DNA of 5,257 nt, from NCBI GenBank assembly GCA_023429995.1, contig JAEZCE010000039.1, positions 1-5,257 of the forward strand, in the 5' to 3' direction. The DNA is from Bacillota bacterium (lineage in GTDB: Bacteria > Bacillota > UBA4882 > UBA8346). Under the pieces are notes generated by a model, which saw nothing but the letters and a program-made list of their open reading frames with translations, was not told the origin of the DNA and ran no database searches. The stretch's first letter is position 1, and each line of letters starts with the position of its first letter. A program made the position numbers and the translations under genes. This document shows, piece after piece, positions 5,077 to 5,257 of the stretch.

Positions 5077-5257
5077 CCGGCGCTTTCCCAGCGGTGCGCC
5101 GGGATAAAACTTGCCGAAATGAGAGAGCCAACTTCGTCGAATATACTTGCGGCGTCAGGAGCAAGCAGAGCTAGGAAGGCGGGAAGTGAAGACCGGAAGC
5201 GTACTCAATGTACGCTGAGGACTGGAGCGACCAACTGACGACGCTATACGCCGCTCA
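5077..5257 (-). repeat. Hairpin-rich intergenic element, copy B (inverted, runs to or past the edge)
   Basis: Read on the minus strand this copy aligns with copy A. Its stems are at matching places: GCGGCGT/ACGCCGC (5149-5155/5248-5254), AGCGTAC/GTACGCT (5198-5204/5210-5216) and CCGGCGC/GCGCCGG (5077-5083/5096-5102). Copy A has about 12 extra bp next to the GCGGCGT stem and there is a one-base indel elsewhere. Only the first bases of one outer-stem arm are inside the window: TTGCCGAAATGA (5111-5122) seems to begin pairing with the terminal TCA (5255-5257). The open frames across this copy are overlapped by stems on both sides and look spurious. Confidence 0.75.

Noticed and set aside
5044..5238. 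64-codon plus-strand frame through element B
   Set aside because: Same reason: covered by stems of the inverted element, with no ribosome site and no recognisable protein.

Overview
The window looks like a piece of a Bacillota (Firmicutes) chromosome, probably from a spore-former or anaerobe. Three things point there: strong Shine-Dalgarno sites close to AAAGGAGGTGA, a palindrome TTGTACGTACAA identical to the core of the Bacillus-type AraR operator, and a collagen-like Gly-X-Y protein of the kind common on Bacillota spores and surfaces. This is an inference from gene content; no rRNA or tRNA is present to confirm it.

Layout. Positions 1-494 (minus strand) hold the N-terminal 164 codons of a collagen-like protein whose C-terminus lies beyond the left edge; most of it is a 54-bp tandem repeat. 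A gap without a convincing gene follows (498-1144). Its right half (about 910-1110) is densely self-complementary and ends in a strong two-way terminator, so it may encode a plus-strand structured RNA. Positions 1145-2635 (minus) encode a complete L-arabinose isomerase, araA. Between araA and the divergent gene at 3037 is a roughly 400-bp control region. It contains an AraR-type operator shared by divergent promoter candidates, a second plus-strand promoter with an extended -10, a leader with mutually exclusive antiterminator and terminator helices (a riboswitch or attenuator candidate), and a 24-bp alternating purine-pyrimidine tract. Positions 3037-4689 (plus) encode a complete 550-residue OPT-family transporter. 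The right end (4764-5257) has no credible gene. It holds two diverged copies of a roughly 200-bp hairpin-rich element in opposite orientation, whose stems are kept by compensatory base changes.

How the parts may work together. AraA converts L-arabinose to L-ribulose and would be expected to be derepressed by arabinose through AraR. The same operator covers the -35 box of a plus-strand promoter facing the OPT gene, so the transporter may share arabinose control. The leader attenuator would add a second, separate signal. No araB, araD, araR or arabinose transporter is in the window. The most novel items are the orphan attenuator upstream of the OPT gene, the covarying inverted element pair at the right end, and the structured-RNA candidate downstream of araA.
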